Counted from the first letter of the stretch, positions 18,250 through 26,670 are shown. The stretch: 64,000 bases of DNA from JANXVV01 sp038230975 (GCA_038230975.1 JBBRMF010000001.1:4866-68865), one strand, 5' to 3'. Translations and numbers: made by a program. Notes: generated by a model not told the origin, from the letters alone.

Positions 18250-18645
18250 TCAGGCGACTGGTTCGGCGAGCAGGCGTTCGGCGGTGGTGATTAAGCGATC
18301 CAGTTTGACGGGTTTATTGAAGTACTCGCTCACCCCAAGGCTTTCGGCGAACATTTTGTGCCGTGACCCCTGATTGCCAGTGATCATAATCACGAAAGGC
18401 TTGCTGTTTTTAGGGATTTTGGCTTTGATTTTTTCGAGTACCAGGAAACCGCTACGGCCTGGGAGCATCATGTCGAGGATGACCAGATCGGGGTGATTGG
18501 AGTTGACCAGTTCGACGGCTTTATTGCCATCGCGCGCGATATCAATGATGGCACCGGTGGGCTCAAATGCAGCCTGCATGCTCAGGAGAATGTCGTTGTC
18601 GTCATCAACCAGCAAAATTCGTTTGTTTTCCAGTGCTGCGCTCAT
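18250..18645 (-). CDS. single-domain response regulator (CheY-like)
   Basis: A 131-residue receiver domain with no output domain. The acidic pocket is LLVDDDNDI (residues 11-19), the phosphoacceptor is D58 in VILDMMLPGRSGF, the switch Thr is T89 in IMITGN, and the conserved Lys is K111 in YFNKPVKL. It would be phosphorylated by an unlinked histidine kinase and act by protein contact. GGAAGG precedes the ATG. No kinase gene lies in the window. Confidence 0.93.
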   Translation of the reverse strand: MSAALENKRILLVDDDNDILLSMQAAFEPTGAIIDIARDGNKAVELVNSNHPDLVILDMMLPGRSGFLVLEKIKAKIPKNSKPFVIMITGNQGSRHKMFAESLGVSEYFNKPVKLDRLITTAERLLAEPVA

Positions 18646-18786
18646 GGGATGCCTTCCAAAGGGGAATTAATAGGCGTGGAATATCGTAGACGTTTGCAAG
18701 TGTCGGTTTAGGGCCGATAAATGTCAAGCGCACACCCCTGTTACTCCGATAATACAAAAGTGTCGAGGTGAATCAAAAGCAACCCC

Positions 18787-19653
18787 ATGGCGATTTCGTC
18801 TCCGATAGCAGTGCTGGACAGTGGATTGGGCGGATTGACCGTCGTCAAGGCACTACGGGCGGAGATGCCGCACGAGGACATTATCTACTTCGGTGACACC
18901 GCTCGCGTGCCCTACGGCAACAAGAGCGCGCCCACGGTTACCGGTTACGTGCGGCAAATCATTCGATATCTCAGCGAATTTGAACCCAAGCATATCGTGA
19001 TTGCCTGCAATACCGCGACGGCGCTTGCGATGCATTCGCTCAAAGCGGAGTTCAGAAATTTATCCATCAGCGGGGTGATTGAACCGGGGGCGAAAGCGGC
19101 GGCGGCGGCGGCGGGAAGCAAGCGGTTTCCGGTGATTGGCGTAATTGCCACGGAGGCGACCATTCGCTCGAAGGCCTACGAACACGCGCTGGCTCGACGT
19201 CGCCATCATGCGAGGTTGCTGTTTCGGCCAACCCCTTTGCTGGTGCCGATTATTGAAGAAGGGCGCGGCGCGGAAGACCCGCTTGTCGTTCTCGCGGTGC
19301 AGCAGTATCTCAAACCGATGATTCAGAACGGGTTGGATGCGCTACTGCTCGGCTGCACGCATTATCCGATGCTTAAGGGGCTGATTGCTAAAACAGTGGG
19401 CTCGGAAGTGACTGTGATTGACTCCGCCGATCAGTGCGCCGAAGATGTTTACCGGCGGCTTTTGAGCGGTGGATTATTGCGCGGCGACACGACTCGGCCG
19501 GGAAGATTGCACTGTTTCGTCACCGACGAAACGCCACGATTCGGCTTGCTTGCCGAACGATTTCTCGGAATTGCACTGGATGCGCCGACATGGGTTTCAC
19601 CGGAAGCCATGTATCAATCAAAAGACGAAGATTTTTCCCTGTTTCAGGGATAG
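18787..19653 (+). CDS. murI: glutamate racemase
   Basis: A 288-residue enzyme making D-glutamate for peptidoglycan. The family's catalytic set is present: D11-S12 in AVLDSGLGGLTV, C74 in ACNTATA, and C190/H192 in LLGCTHYPML. FGDTARVPYGNKS is the substrate-binding loop. The length is typical. It probably forms its own transcription unit from the 141-base divergent gap with the response-regulator gene, with the HEAT lipoprotein gene 33 bases downstream. Its presence supports a peptidoglycan-containing envelope. Confidence 0.95.
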   Translation: MAISSPIAVLDSGLGGLTVVKALRAEMPHEDIIYFGDTARVPYGNKSAPTVTGYVRQIIRYLSEFEPKHIVIACNTATALAMHSLKAEFRNLSISGVIEPGAKAAAAAAGSKRFPVIGVIATEATIRSKAYEHALARRRHHARLLFRPTPLLVPIIEEGRGAEDPLVVLAVQQYLKPMIQNGLDALLLGCTHYPMLKGLIAKTVGSEVTVIDSADQCAEDVYRRLLSGGLLRGDTTRPGRLHCFVTDETPRFGLLAERFLGIALDAPTWVSPEAMYQSKDEDFSLFQG

Positions 19654-19686
19654 AGTCGTTGCAGAAAATAGATTCGAAGGAGAGGT

Positions 19687-20505
19687 ATGCGTCGCTTCAT
19701 CGCGTTTTCCTGTTTGACATTGATGGCGGTTCAAGGGTGTGCCACTAAAAGAGCCGAAAGCGCAGCGACGGTGGTTCCCCCGGCGAAAATGCGTGATTTA
19801 ATTCGCCAGGATCAGGAACGATTGGGCGGGATTGATTCCCCTTTGCATCAAGGTCATACGTATTTAGGGGTCGACGTGACCGGAGAAAACCCGTTCATGG
19901 CATTCGGACACGTGATCTGGGCCGTGCCGGCTCGGTTGATTCGTTTTGCCTCGGGGGAAACGCCGGTGAAATGGGCCGTGGCGATGGAAGACACGCGTTC
20001 GGCCGACAATCGCCGCGAAGGGATCATGCATCTGGTCGAGAATCGATTCGCCCGCAAGGACCCGTACACCAAGCGATACGAGCAGATCGGTCAGCGTGAT
20101 CCGGAGTATCTGGTGCGGAGCGCGGCAATGCGGGCGCTGAATTATTCACGCAGCCGCGAGGGCACGGAGTTGTTCGTCGCCGCGCTCGATGATGGTGAAG
20201 TTCTCGTGCGACTGGAAGCCGCCAAGGGTTTGGCTAATTTGCCCGTGGAAAAAGCGATTCCTCGATTGATCGCGCTTCTGCAAAAGGATGAAAGCAGGGA
20301 TGTTCGAATTGCCTGTGCGGATGCGTTGAGAAATTACAAAACGATCGATGTGGCGCGGGCATTAACCGCCGTGATGACGGATCGTGATTTCGGGGTCTCA
20401 TGGCAGGCCCGGGAAAGTCTACGGCTGATGACCGGGCATGATTTTCGGTACGATGAGCTGGCTTGGTTAGGATTTCTGGCCAGCGCAGCGAAGCCGTTTG
20501 TTTGA
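19687..20505 (+). CDS. lipoprotein with HEAT-like repeats
   Basis: A 272-residue protein preceded by GAAGGAGAGG. The signal ends in a lipobox (AVQGC, Cys about residue 18). From residue 140 onward three or four HEAT-type helix pairs are seen: YLVRSAAMRALNYSRSREGT, EVLVRLEAAKGLANLPVEKA, DVRIACADALRNYKTIDVAR and VSWQARESLRLMTG. Such proteins are protein-interaction scaffolds at the membrane. The N-terminal domain is not recognised. It lies just after murI, but a functional link is only suggested by position. Confidence 0.8.
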   Translation: MRRFIAFSCLTLMAVQGCATKRAESAATVVPPAKMRDLIRQDQERLGGIDSPLHQGHTYLGVDVTGENPFMAFGHVIWAVPARLIRFASGETPVKWAVAMEDTRSADNRREGIMHLVENRFARKDPYTKRYEQIGQRDPEYLVRSAAMRALNYSRSREGTELFVAALDDGEVLVRLEAAKGLANLPVEKAIPRLIALLQKDESRDVRIACADALRNYKTIDVARALTAVMTDRDFGVSWQARESLRLMTGHDFRYDELAWLGFLASAAKPFV

Positions 20506-20537
20506 GTTTAGGCCTTACTGAGCCTGAGAACTTTTTT

Positions 20538-20564
20538 GTGGCACGCGCTTCCAGCCCGTGCCAC
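20538..20564. repeat. palindromic repeat, family 2, short copy
   Basis: GTGGCACGCGCTTCCAGCCC plus GTGCCAC: the two ends of a family 2 unit with the core missing. The following CGAATTGAT matches the sequence flanking copy a at 8750. Confidence 0.75.
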
Positions 20565-20602
20565 GAATTGATTTTCAGGCTTATCGTGGACACTACGAAA
20601 AC

Positions 20603-21559
20603 ATGCGGGCACTCGTCTTTGATCAATCGCTCGCTTTTCGCCCGCGGCATCCGGAACCAACGGAGGCGGATGGCGATACCCGGTTGCGCATCCTCCGGGC
20701 GGGGATTTGCTCGACCGATCTGGAAATTTGCCGCGGTTACATGAATTTCCAGGGCGTGCTGGGGCATGAATTCGTCGCGGAAGTGCTCGAATCTCCCGAC
20801 AAACAATTGATTGGCCAACGAGTGGTCGGCGAAATTAACGTCGTTTGCGGGCGCTGCGATCTGTGTCTTTCGGGCCTTTCCAATCACTGCCGCAATCGAA
20901 CGGTTGTTGGCATTCTGAAGCATGGCGGGGTATTCGCGGATTTTGTACGGCTTCCGGCGGCTAATCTGCATGCACTTCCCAAAACGGTGGAGGATGATCA
21001 AGCGGTGTTTGCGGAACCGCTGGCAGCGGCGTTTCAGATTCTGAAGCAGATCAAACTCGACGGAAAAAAATGGGTGACTGTTCTGGGCGATGGTCGGCTC
21101 GGGCTGCTCGTTGCCCAAGTGCTTCGCAACGTCGGCTGCCCGGTGCGCGTCATCGGTAAACATGCGGACAAGCTGGCACTTTGCGAGCGTTGGTCGATTC
21201 GTTCTCGCGCGCTTTTGGAAATTAATCCGCGTCACGATCAGGATGTGGTGGTGGATTGCACGGGTTCCGTGGCTGGTTTTGAACTGGCGATGCAGATGGT
21301 TCGCCCGCGCGGCACGATCATTCTCAAAAGCACGGTTGCGGTCGGAAAGCCGATGAATCTCGCACCGTTGGTGATCGATGAGATTCAGGTCATTGGCAGT
21401 CGGTGCGGGCCGTTTCGTGAGGCGATTCGGGCGCTGGCGGATAAGAGCGTCGATGTGACGAGCCTGATCCATCGGCGGATGAAATTAGAGCAAGGGGTGG
21501 AAGCGATGGAGCTGGCCGGGCGACCGGGGGTGTTGAAGGTGTTGTTGACGTTTGATTGA
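20603..21559 (+). CDS. zinc-dependent MDR alcohol dehydrogenase-like enzyme
   Basis: A 318-residue medium-chain dehydrogenase/reductase. The catalytic-zinc Cys is in RAGICSTDLE, the GHE motif is VLGHEFVAEV, the structural zinc set is CGRCDLCLSGLSNHC, and the nucleotide-binding region follows GDGRLGLLVAQVLRNVGC. It is slightly short of the usual 340-350 residues. The substrate (an alcohol or polyol such as a sorbitol-like compound) cannot be fixed. The ATG at 20603 is chosen because the upstream part of the frame is the short palindromic repeat. Confidence 0.88.
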   Translation: MRALVFDQSLAFRPRHPEPTEADGDTRLRILRAGICSTDLEICRGYMNFQGVLGHEFVAEVLESPDKQLIGQRVVGEINVVCGRCDLCLSGLSNHCRNRTVVGILKHGGVFADFVRLPAANLHALPKTVEDDQAVFAEPLAAAFQILKQIKLDGKKWVTVLGDGRLGLLVAQVLRNVGCPVRVIGKHADKLALCERWSIRSRALLEINPRHDQDVVVDCTGSVAGFELAMQMVRPRGTIILKSTVAVGKPMNLAPLVIDEIQVIGSRCGPFREAIRALADKSVDVTSLIHRRMKLEQGVEAMELAGRPGVLKVLLTFD

Positions 21560-21575
21560 GCGAATCAAATAAGAG

Positions 21576-21813
21576 AGCCCAGCGGCTCCGCCGCGGGATT
21601 TCCTACGAGTTAAGTAGAACCGCAAAACGAGTCTGGTGCCACAGGTCGCGGTACTCCGAGACCTGTGCGTGGCCGGGGACGAAATGCACAGGTCTCGGAG
21701 TACCGCGACCTGTGGCACCCGTTCTGCTCGAAACTCATTGAAACAATCTGCCGTTCTACTTTAGATTAGAATTAACCGCTTGTATAGAAAATCCTGCGGC
21801 GGAGTCGCTGGGC
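21576..21813. repeat. outer palindrome containing a family 3 repeat
   Basis: AGCCCAGCGGCTCCGCCGCG... at 21576-21601 pairs with its complement at 21788-21813 (24 of 26 bases), and AGTAGAAC/GTTCTACT pairs further in. A complete family 3 palindrome (21635-21719) sits between the arms. Together they fill the gap between convergent genes. Confidence 0.85.
21635..21719. repeat. palindromic repeat, family 3, copy b
   Basis: A perfect 34-bp inverted repeat (GGTGCCACAGGTCGCGGTAC...) with a 17-base loop; the same unit as at 15849. Confidence 0.95.
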
Positions 21814-21837
21814 TTTGGTGCGTCGTTCAATAACACA

Positions 21838-22305
21838 TCAAGCTTTTACAGCGCTTGCGATGGATTCCACGCTACGCGGATCCTTCATCGCTACTTCCTG
21901 ATAGAAGCTGATTTTCCCTGATTTGTCGATCACGACAGTGCCGCGCTTCGAGCAGTTGTATGGCTCTTCACCGGCGAACATGCCATACGCTTTGACCATG
22001 CGGCGGGTGGGGTCGCTCAATAGATCGTACGGAATGTTGTACTTCTTCTTGAATTCCGCATGGCTGAATGGGCTATCGCAACTGACGCCGAAAACGATCG
22101 TATCGCGATTGGGGACGATTTGGTCGGCGGCCGGTCCAAAGCCGCAGAATTCTTCCGTACAGACAGGTGAAAAATCCATCGGGTAGAAAAGAAGGGCGAC
22201 TTTTTTCTTGCCCTTGTAATCACTCAGGCGGACTTTCATCTTCTCCTGATCCATCAACTCGAACTCAGGGGCCATATCTCCAGCTTTTAATGTACCGTTA
22301 CTCAT
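21838..22305 (-). CDS. peroxiredoxin, BCP type
   Basis: A 155-residue thiol peroxidase. The peroxidatic Cys is C49 in YPMDFSPVCTEE, with a second Cys five residues later (C54), the spacing seen in atypical 2-Cys BCP/PrxQ enzymes. It reduces peroxides using thioredoxin. GAAGGAG lies six bases before the ATG at 22305; the longer frame from 22362 is not needed. It converges with the MDR gene through the nested palindrome. Confidence 0.92.
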   Translation of the reverse strand: MSNGTLKAGDMAPEFELMDQEKMKVRLSDYKGKKKVALLFYPMDFSPVCTEEFCGFGPAADQIVPNRDTIVFGVSCDSPFSHAEFKKKYNIPYDLLSDPTRRMVKAYGMFAGEEPYNCSKRGTVVIDKSGKISFYQEVAMKDPRSVESIASAVKA

Positions 22306-22417
22306 AGGAACTCCTTCGTAAAATTGAGAATTAGACAGTAGGCATGAAAAGAGAAAATGCAATCATTGGGAGGGATAGCGTGAGGGGTTTTTCTTCGCAA
22401 TACGGTAAGGTGTTGGG

Positions 22418-22717
22418 ATGAAATTCGGCCGCATTAAGCGCCAACATGGCCGCGTCGGCGGATTGGACAAGATTCTAGACGTGATCGTCAAGAACTGTCC
22501 GCATGTGACGCGCATCGTCCCGGGCCGAATCAAAGTGCGACGGGGAAAGACCCCGGCGAGCTTCAAAATTCAGTATCCCACGCCGGCGGGATTGAAATGC
22601 CTGTACACGGGGACGGGCACGGTGCAGGAAGTGTTTTTGATTTGCTCGGATCAGGAGAAGGCGAAGGAGTGGTTGATCGCTCAGGAAATTGCGCTGCCCG
22701 AAAATTTTGATTCATAG
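22418..22717 (+). CDS. small conserved-looking protein, DUF2103-like
   Basis: A 99-residue basic protein. VGGLDKILDVIVKNCPHVTRIVPGRIKVRRG followed by FKIQYPTPAGLKCLYTGTGTVQEVFLIC resembles DUF2103 proteins described as possible metal-binding, with a GL..L..L..H..V..I.PG pattern and a final helix. I could not compare sequences, so the family is tentative. The gene ends seven bases before the Sua5/TsaC start, suggesting cotranscription and perhaps a role in RNA or translation, which is inference only. Confidence 0.65.
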   Translation: MKFGRIKRQHGRVGGLDKILDVIVKNCPHVTRIVPGRIKVRRGKTPASFKIQYPTPAGLKCLYTGTGTVQEVFLICSDQEKAKEWLIAQEIALPENFDS

Positions 22718-22724
22718 GATGTTT

Positions 22725-23675
22725 ATGATCGAGCGGTTTGCGCAAATGTTGAAGTCTGGCGGACTGGTCGCCTTTCCCACAGAAACAGTCTATGGTTTGG
22801 GGGCGGATGCCACGAATCCCACCGCCGTGGCGAAGATCTTTGCCGCAAAAGGTCGGCCGGGAACGAATCCTTTGATTGTGCATATTGCTGATGCGAGCGT
22901 CGCGAGGCGATACGCAACCCACTGGCCTGATACAGCGACAAAACTGGCCGCGAGATTTTGGCCGGGGCCTCTGACGCTTGTACTGCCGAAGTCTCCGGAC
23001 ATTGTCGATGCGGTGACGGCGGGGCGGGGGACGGTCGGTTTGCGCGTGCCGGATCACCCGCTGGCACTGGGCCTATTGCGCGCATTTGATGGGCCAGTGG
23101 CAGCGCCGAGCGCGAACAAATCCAACCGCATCAGTCCTACAACAGCCCAGCATGTTCGAGATGAGTTGGGGGATTCGGTGGATCTGATTCTGGATGGTGG
23201 GCCTTGTCGGGTGGGGATTGAGTCGACAGTGTTGGATCTGAGTAGCGAGCATCCGACGATCCTTCGGCTGGGAGGAGTGTCACGTCAACAAATTGAAGCG
23301 GTCATCGGACCTGTGGGTTTGTTTCGACAAGTTGCCAGCGAAGAGTCTGCGAAGAGTCCCGGGCAACTTCCGGTTCACTACTCTCCGCGAACGGCGGCGT
23401 GGAGATTTGATCGGGCCACGGAGAGAAAAATCCAGACGGAACGGAACTCCGCATCGATTGGAATGATTCGCATGAGTTCAACGGAGGCAGTTCATCATGA
23501 GGGGGCAACGATCGCGCTTTCTTGCAATCCCGAGATTTACGCGCGGGATCTTTATCGCGCATTGCGCGAACTGGATTCGATGGGTCTGGTCGCCATCTAC
23601 GTTGAAATGCCGCCGGATCAATCGGAATGGGCGGCGGTTCGCGATCGAATCGTTCGGGCGACGCAGGCGATTTAA
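22725..23675 (+). CDS. tsaC: threonylcarbamoyl-AMP synthase (Sua5 form)
   Basis: A 316-residue enzyme making threonylcarbamoyl-AMP from threonine, bicarbonate and ATP for t6A37 of tRNA. The YrdC domain shows GGLVAFPTETVYGLGADATNP, KIFAAKGRPGTNPLIVHI, WPGPLTLVLP and APSANKSNRISPTTAQHV. A linker and a second C-terminal domain (from about residue 215) make it the longer Sua5 form rather than short TsaC. The ATG at 22725 has AGGA five bases upstream. TsaB, which acts later in the pathway, is at 13559. Confidence 0.94.
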   Translation: MIERFAQMLKSGGLVAFPTETVYGLGADATNPTAVAKIFAAKGRPGTNPLIVHIADASVARRYATHWPDTATKLAARFWPGPLTLVLPKSPDIVDAVTAGRGTVGLRVPDHPLALGLLRAFDGPVAAPSANKSNRISPTTAQHVRDELGDSVDLILDGGPCRVGIESTVLDLSSEHPTILRLGGVSRQQIEAVIGPVGLFRQVASEESAKSPGQLPVHYSPRTAAWRFDRATERKIQTERNSASIGMIRMSSTEAVHHEGATIALSCNPEIYARDLYRALRELDSMGLVAIYVEMPPDQSEWAAVRDRIVRATQAI

Positions 23676-23767
23676 TGTTCTCGGACGCTGCGCGGATTCT
23701 CGTGACTCGAATGACACAAAGTTAAGTTGGCGACTCTTCCTCCCGATGGTTCACGGTGGAGGCTCGC

Positions 23768-24322
23768 ATGTTTAATGGCCTTGTTCGATTTGTTTCACGT
23801 CTGTTCTCTCGATCCACTCACTCACCATTGCAGATGCATGGTCAAGGACAGGCCATCGCGCCCGGAGCTTCGCTGAAGCAGAGCGATAGCGCTCCGCTGA
23901 TGCGCCGCTCGCTGAAGCCGCGTTTGATGGCGGTGGATCCGGATCCGGCCGTGCTGAATTTCATTACGAGCATTGCGTCGCCTTGGTATAGCGTGATTGG
24001 CGCACGCGATCCCGGTTGGGCCAAGGCCTGGTTGCTTCAGCACAAGGATATTGTCGCCTGCGTGGCCGGTGAAAAATTAGCCAGCGCGCATGGTGTTGAC
24101 TTGCTCGATCGTTGCCGCAATCAACAACCGTCGATGTTGCGAGTGCTCGTCACTGCGAATATCGATGGAGCCGACACGGTGCGTGCCTTGCTCGGTGGGA
24201 TTGCCCATCGTCTGGTCGAATCCCCGATGTGCAAGGAAAGCCTGGGGATGGCGATCGATCCATCGCATCTGCGAGCCTCGACGACGACGGTCAGCCGACG
24301 TCAACGGCTTTTGGCGGCTTGA
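23768..24322 (+). CDS. degenerate receiver-domain protein
   Basis: A 184-residue protein. Residues 55-165 follow a CheY-like fold: LMAVDPDPAVLNFI where the acidic pocket should be, VACVAGEKLASAHGVDLL at the phosphoacceptor strand (the Asp is replaced, G at that point), VLVTANIDGAD for the Thr strand, and RLVESPMCKE where KP is expected. It thus appears unable to be phosphorylated normally and may be a pseudo-receiver. The first 50 residues are basic and unstructured. The ATG 23768 is used. Its partner is unknown. Confidence 0.65.
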   Translation: MFNGLVRFVSRLFSRSTHSPLQMHGQGQAIAPGASLKQSDSAPLMRRSLKPRLMAVDPDPAVLNFITSIASPWYSVIGARDPGWAKAWLLQHKDIVACVAGEKLASAHGVDLLDRCRNQQPSMLRVLVTANIDGADTVRALLGGIAHRLVESPMCKESLGMAIDPSHLRASTTTVSRRQRLLAA

Positions 24323-24326
24323 TAGA

Positions 24327-24393
24327 GGTGGCGTGGGCGTCTCGCCCGCGTTTTCCTCAGAAACAAAAGCACGGGCGAGACGCCCATGCCACC
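24327..24393. repeat. palindromic repeat, family 1, copy c
   Basis: The same unit as at 1015 and 3488 (GGTGGCGTGGGCGTCTCGCC arm). It fills the short gap between convergent genes. Confidence 0.9.
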
Positions 24394-24397
24394 CTCA

Positions 24398-25255
24398 TCA
24401 CTCTCTTGGATAAGCCTTGCCGAGCGCCGCAGGTGATCCGCTTTTCCCCGCTACTCCAGCCAACGCGGCAAGGCTGACGACATAGGGTAGCAATCCAAAC
24501 ATTCTTAGCACGGCGGGGGAAAAACCATTGCGGGTTTCAAGCTGATTGGCGATGGCGCGAATGAGCCCAAAGAATAATCCCGCCGCCACAATTCCACCAG
24601 CATTCCAGCGACCGAAAATCACCATCGCCAGTGCGAGGAATCCGATGCCATCCGTCATGTTTTCCGTGAATGAGCGGGTGTCCATAATCGAGAGATAAGC
24701 CCCAGCCAGACCGGCGCAAGCGGCTCCAAAGAGGATCGCCATGAATTTGCGTCGCTGCACCGGAACTCCGGCGGTGTCGGCGGCTTGCGGGGCTTCGCCA
24801 ATCGCGATTAATTCAAGCCCGGATCGGGTGAATCGCAAATAGACCCACAGTAAGAATGCGATCACTGGTGTGAGAACGATCAGCCATTTCACATTGATTC
24901 CGACAACGCGTTTTTCAAACTCCGGCGGGATGAGTTTATAGATCATCCCGGTAAGCCCGAGCGCGAGAAGATTGATGCCGGTTCCGGTGACGATCTGATC
25001 GGCGGCGAATACCAGTGTGGCGATCGCGAAGGGCAGCGCGAGCAGCATCGCCGCCAGAATCGCCGCGGTAATTCCGGCAGCGGGGCCGTGCCAGGCATCG
25101 GCGGCCCAGGCGCCGAGCGCCCCGGCCAACATCATTCCTTCAATGCCGATGTTGACGACTCCGGCGCGCTCCACGATAAGCTCACCTAAAGCCGCGAGAA
25201 TGAGCGGCGCCGCGAATCGGAGGACGGCGGGGAGGATGGAATAAAATGACAGCAT
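24398..25255 (-). CDS. ABC permease of the simple-sugar/nucleoside (BPD_transp_2) type
   Basis: A 285-residue inner-membrane protein with about eight hydrophobic segments. ALGELIVERAGVVNIGIEGMMLAGALGAWAA, the QIVTGTGINLLALGLTG stretch and the SFTENMTDGIGFLALAMVIFGRWN segment are typical of the permeases of BMP/nucleoside and ribose-type importers. Such importers need an ATPase, usually a second permease and a binding protein, none of which is in the window. The ATG at 25255 is chosen because it lies 11 bases after the preceding gene; the longer frame overlaps that gene. Confidence 0.85.
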   Translation of the reverse strand: MLSFYSILPAVLRFAAPLILAALGELIVERAGVVNIGIEGMMLAGALGAWAADAWHGPAAGITAAILAAMLLALPFAIATLVFAADQIVTGTGINLLALGLTGMIYKLIPPEFEKRVVGINVKWLIVLTPVIAFLLWVYLRFTRSGLELIAIGEAPQAADTAGVPVQRRKFMAILFGAACAGLAGAYLSIMDTRSFTENMTDGIGFLALAMVIFGRWNAGGIVAAGLFFGLIRAIANQLETRNGFSPAVLRMFGLLPYVVSLAALAGVAGKSGSPAALGKAYPRE

Positions 25256-25265
25256 CGGATCAAAG

Positions 25266-25847
25266 TTAACGAAGCATTCCTGTGCGTACCACCAGAATGA
25301 ATAAGGCCAACACAAGGATGAGCTGAGTGACGAGAATGGTAGCGAAAGGCCAATCGAATTTTAAGTAGTGTCGATAGGCGACGGCGAGCTTCAACGAGCT
25401 GAACAAGAGTAAGATGGTGACGAAGATATGGCCGTAAAGTTCGAAGTTGGTAGAGCCGTTGAGGCGGAAGCCCATGAAGATGTCCCAGAAACCGATGGTG
25501 GGCTTAAACGATTCTGTTACCCATACTGTCCCGTATGGAGACCCAGAGAATATCTCCAAGTTTGAATTTGCGGTGATAAGCACACGAAGGGGCACGACTA
25601 TGACCATTGCGAGGGCGGCAAATAAAACGACGTCATAACTATAGATCGTACTGCGAAGAACATGTATCGACCGCACTTTCGCCTTTCGCATGGAGTATTG
25701 AAAAATCATCAACATTGCGAACGTGAGCCATGGCCACAGCAGAATGATTCCGACAAGCCATGCCGTCACAAGTAGCTCTCGATTCGCTTGCAGCAACCAT
25801 TGAAAAAATGCTGGATTCGGTGGAATTGGTCGTAGCGCATCGAGCAT
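25266..25847 (-). CDS. hypothetical membrane protein
   Basis: A 193-residue protein with four predicted membrane helices: LLVTAWLVGIILLWPWLTFAMLMIF, VVLFAALAMVIVVPLRVLI, IFVTILLLFSSLKLAVAY and ATILVTQLILVLALFILVV. A charged cytoplasmic-like loop (SMRKAKVRSIHVLR) follows the first. It resembles no family I know. The upstream gene (zinc ribbon plus TM) ends 12 bases before its start and the permease gene follows, so the three may be one operon. Function unknown. Confidence 0.7.
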   Translation of the reverse strand: MLDALRPIPPNPAFFQWLLQANRELLVTAWLVGIILLWPWLTFAMLMIFQYSMRKAKVRSIHVLRSTIYSYDVVLFAALAMVIVVPLRVLITANSNLEIFSGSPYGTVWVTESFKPTIGFWDIFMGFRLNGSTNFELYGHIFVTILLLFSSLKLAVAYRHYLKFDWPFATILVTQLILVLALFILVVRTGMLR

Positions 25848-25859
25848 GTTCTGCAGAGG

Positions 25860-26330
25860 CTACGCGGCATTTTTTGAAATCGGGAATAGCGATTCTCGCT
25901 CAGCTTTTACCTTGAAATACATATCCGTCGAGGCAATGGCAAAATGTGTCACAAGAATCAACCCGCCGAACATCGCAACGAGCAAATAGTACAGGAGCAG
26001 TCGCCGTGGCTTCGAAGGCATCGCTGGATGAAGCCCTCGCCAAAATTTCCACGGTCTCAATCCACCCCAAGCCGTTTTCCAGAACGATTTAAAATTGGAT
26101 TCCGGATGATGCTCGAACAGGTAGGGATGTGGCCTGCGTTTGGCGTCGAGCAGTTCAGTCCATTCGAATGGGTAGCCACATTCCGGACAGCGTTTTTCGG
26201 CGAGTCCGAAGAGGTTGTATTCGCACATCGGACAGTGGACTTCGGGCGGGTGGTGATTCCAGTCGGGGGAGCCATCGGGATTTAGGGAGAGTACGTCTGA
26301 GGTTGCGATCGAAGGTTCCCCGGGTTTCAT
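25860..26330 (-). CDS. zinc-ribbon protein with one membrane helix
   Basis: A 156-residue protein. Two CxxC pairs (CPMCEYNLFG and CPECGYPFEW, residues 33-55) form a zinc ribbon, followed by a charged, Trp-rich linker and one hydrophobic segment (LLLYYLLVAMFGGLILVTHF). The layout is common in small planctomycete membrane proteins of unknown function, typically next to a multi-pass membrane protein, as here. The ribbon would be cytoplasmic. It is the first gene of the set ending at the permease. Confidence 0.72.
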   Translation of the reverse strand: MKPGEPSIATSDVLSLNPDGSPDWNHHPPEVHCPMCEYNLFGLAEKRCPECGYPFEWTELLDAKRRPHPYLFEHHPESNFKSFWKTAWGGLRPWKFWRGLHPAMPSKPRRLLLYYLLVAMFGGLILVTHFAIASTDMYFKVKAERESLFPISKNAA

Positions 26331-26375
26331 GGGGGAGGTTATACCCGATGCGCGGTCAATGTCTCCTGTATCTAT

Positions 26376-26445
26376 ATAGCCCGGCGTTTACACCGTTTCC
26401 TGGTTTTCCATGAAGAAGAAAGAACCGGCGTAAACGCCGGGCTAT
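26376..26445. repeat. palindromic repeat, family 4
   Basis: ATAGCCCGGCGTTTACACCG and CGGCGTAAACGCCGGGCTAT are near-perfect complements around a 30-base loop. It lies before the zinc-ribbon gene, with a single copy in this window. Confidence 0.85.
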
Positions 26446-26475
26446 GTGATGAACTCCCGTTCGCCTGGCGGCGGA

Positions 26476-26670
26476 TCAGGTCTGTGACCATTCTAAAAGC
26501 ATCTCGGTCTCAAACGCCGAAAGGTGGGGGTTCGGCTTGGGTCGGGCGACCTTCGCGGGTCGAATATTGGAATCCGAACCTATGTTGTTTACAGGGGTTC
26601 GAACGATTTCACGCCCGCGCGGCTCCTGCGCTGGAACGCGGTGAATGGGAACGGATTGAAGCTTCTGCAT
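26476..26670 (-). CDS. small hypothetical protein, 64 residues
   Basis: A short basic protein (MQKLQSVPIHRVPAQEP at the start), Pro/Arg-rich with a short acidic end (FETEMLLEWSQT). The ATG at 26670 has a strong GGAAGGAG seven bases upstream, which is why it is called real; the longer frame from 26712 is not. No family is recognised. It lies 105 bases beyond the terminator of the M16 operon on the same strand. Confidence 0.55.
   Translation of the reverse strand: MQKLQSVPIHRVPAQEPRGREIVRTPVNNIGSDSNIRPAKVARPKPNPHLSAFETEMLLEWSQT

Noticed and set aside
20558..20602. Upstream start for the MDR dehydrogenase
   Set aside because: Codons come from the short family 2 repeat; ATG 20603 gives the normal N terminus.
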